The position numbers and the translations under genes are program-made. From contig URVA01000086.1 of the NCBI GenBank assembly GCA_900551155.1, positions 1 to 6,102 on the forward strand: a stretch of DNA of 6,102 nucleotides. Reading direction: 5' to 3'. Under the pieces are notes generated by a model. The model worked only from the letters and a program-made list of their open reading frames with translations. It had not been told where the DNA came from and searched no databases. Within the stretch, counting starts at the first letter, position 1; the number at the start of each line of letters is the position of its first letter. This document shows positions 5,771 through 6,102 of this stretch, in pieces. This DNA is from an uncultured Eggerthella sp. GTDB taxonomy: Bacteria; Actinomycetota; Coriobacteriia; Coriobacteriales; Eggerthellaceae.

Positions 5771-6102
5771 ATGGAGCGTTATTTAGAGGATGATAAGCAT
5801 GGTAAAGATACGGGGAGTTGGGTAACTCATTCGTGCTTTTTTGCTTGTGGAGGGCGTTGTGTTAATCGCTCGTTTGTTTGCGATGGAAAGGTACTTTTCC
5901 AAGATACCGATTCGCTTCATGCTGATTCTCCTGACTTTCCTCAGCAGCGCGGTTGTGCGCGCGGACGATCTCTTCGCCATGCGATATTTAGCAAGGATAG
6001 ACTTACTCATCCCCTAAAACGTAAGCATTGGAGCGTTGGTGGGGGCAAAAAGGAACTGCGTGGGCGCGACGAATGGGAAGAAATCAGCTGGGATGAAGCG
6101 CT
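5771..6102 (+). CDS. Molybdopterin-dependent oxidoreductase (DMSO reductase superfamily), N-terminal part
   Basis: The frame opens at ATG 5771 and continues to the window edge, giving about 110 residues of the catalytic subunit of a bis-MGD enzyme. The N-terminal [4Fe-4S] motif is present: C22-x3-C26-x3-C30, then the distal cysteine in QQRGCARGRS. It is followed by RLTHPLKRKHW and GRDEWEEISWDEA, characteristic of the superfamily just before the cofactor-binding domains. Substrate specificity cannot be told from this fragment; family members act on sulfoxides, N-oxides, catechols and other compounds. No twin-arginine signal is seen, and an in-frame stop at 5750-5752 with no start codon between rules out an upstream extension. 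The product therefore seems cytoplasmic or exported by other means. AGGGGGGA (5759-5766) is a plausible ribosome binding site. The sequence style resembles the expanded oxidoreductase families of Eggerthellaceae (inference). It is divergent from the hdr operon, so co-regulation is possible but not shown. Confidence 0.9.
   Translation, partial: MERYLEDDKHGKDTGSWVTHSCFFACGGRCVNRSFVCDGKVLFQDTDSLHADSPDFPQQRGCARGRSLRHAIFSKDRLTHPLKRKHWSVGGGKKELRGRDEWEEISWDEA

Noticed and set aside
5783..6010. Minus-strand 75-codon frame opposite the molybdopterin gene
   Set aside because: The plus strand encodes an unmistakable Fe-S/molybdopterin N-terminus here, and the antisense product is a basic, featureless shadow.
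1..6102. Methanogenic archaeal origin because of hdrABC and mvhD-like genes
   Set aside because: The FlxB/FlxC-type partners and the style of molybdopterin enzyme fit an anaerobic bacterium better.
1..6102. CRISPR arrays, tRNA or rRNA genes, insertion sequences
   Set aside because: No spaced direct repeats, cloverleaf-like sequences, transposase motifs or terminal inverted repeats were found.

Overview
The window reads as an anaerobic bacterial energy-metabolism locus. A tightly packed minus-strand operon occupies about positions 1-5418. It encodes heterodisulfide-reductase-like subunits (hdrC, hdrB, hdrA), an MvhD/FlxD-type electron-transfer protein, and two further iron-sulfur proteins of the kind found in bacterial Flx-Hdr clusters. 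A plus-strand gene for a molybdopterin oxidoreductase starts at 5771, divergent from it, and runs off the right edge. Nearly every gene has a strong AGGAGG-type ribosome binding site. The N-terminus of the molybdopterin enzyme resembles the large oxidoreductase families of anaerobic Actinomycetota (Coriobacteriia, Eggerthellaceae). That assignment is a recollection-based inference; the base composition looks low in GC for that family, so the host is tentative.

In transcription order (right to left) the operon is: hdrC (5418-4813), hdrB (4820-3795, 8-nt overlap with hdrC), hdrA (3780-1739, broken into two frames near 2829-2840), flxD/mvhD-like (1751-1158, 13-nt overlap with hdrA), an FlxB-like ferredoxin-type protein (1157-303, directly abutting), and the first 96 codons of an AsrA/FlxC-like protein (289-1, cut by the window edge). 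Such clusters normally also carry an FlxA/AsrB-like FAD/NAD(P)H-binding subunit. None is seen here, and the likely place is just beyond position 1. Together the products would form a soluble flavin-based electron-bifurcating or confurcating complex. HdrA would be the bifurcating flavoprotein, FlxD the [2Fe-2S] bridge to the NAD(P)H module, and HdrC/HdrB the route to a disulfide or other high-potential acceptor that the sequence does not identify.

The most notable observation is at the hdrA frame break. Twelve bases on the minus strand (AGATCGGAAGAG, 2840-2829) are identical to the core of the standard Illumina adapter. They sit exactly where one frame stops making sense as HdrA and the other starts, inside an iron-sulfur motif. 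The simplest reading is a sequencing or assembly artefact that removed about 16 bases (or another length equal to 1 modulo 3), with the natural gene intact at roughly 680 residues.

The divergent intergenic region (5419-5770) has no convincing gene. It holds a plus-strand intrinsic terminator (5515-5553) preceded by several small hairpins, which could be a small RNA or leader antisense to the hdr 5' leader. It also holds a cluster of GGATA/TATCC inverted elements (5579-5672) that could be operators for one or both transcription units.
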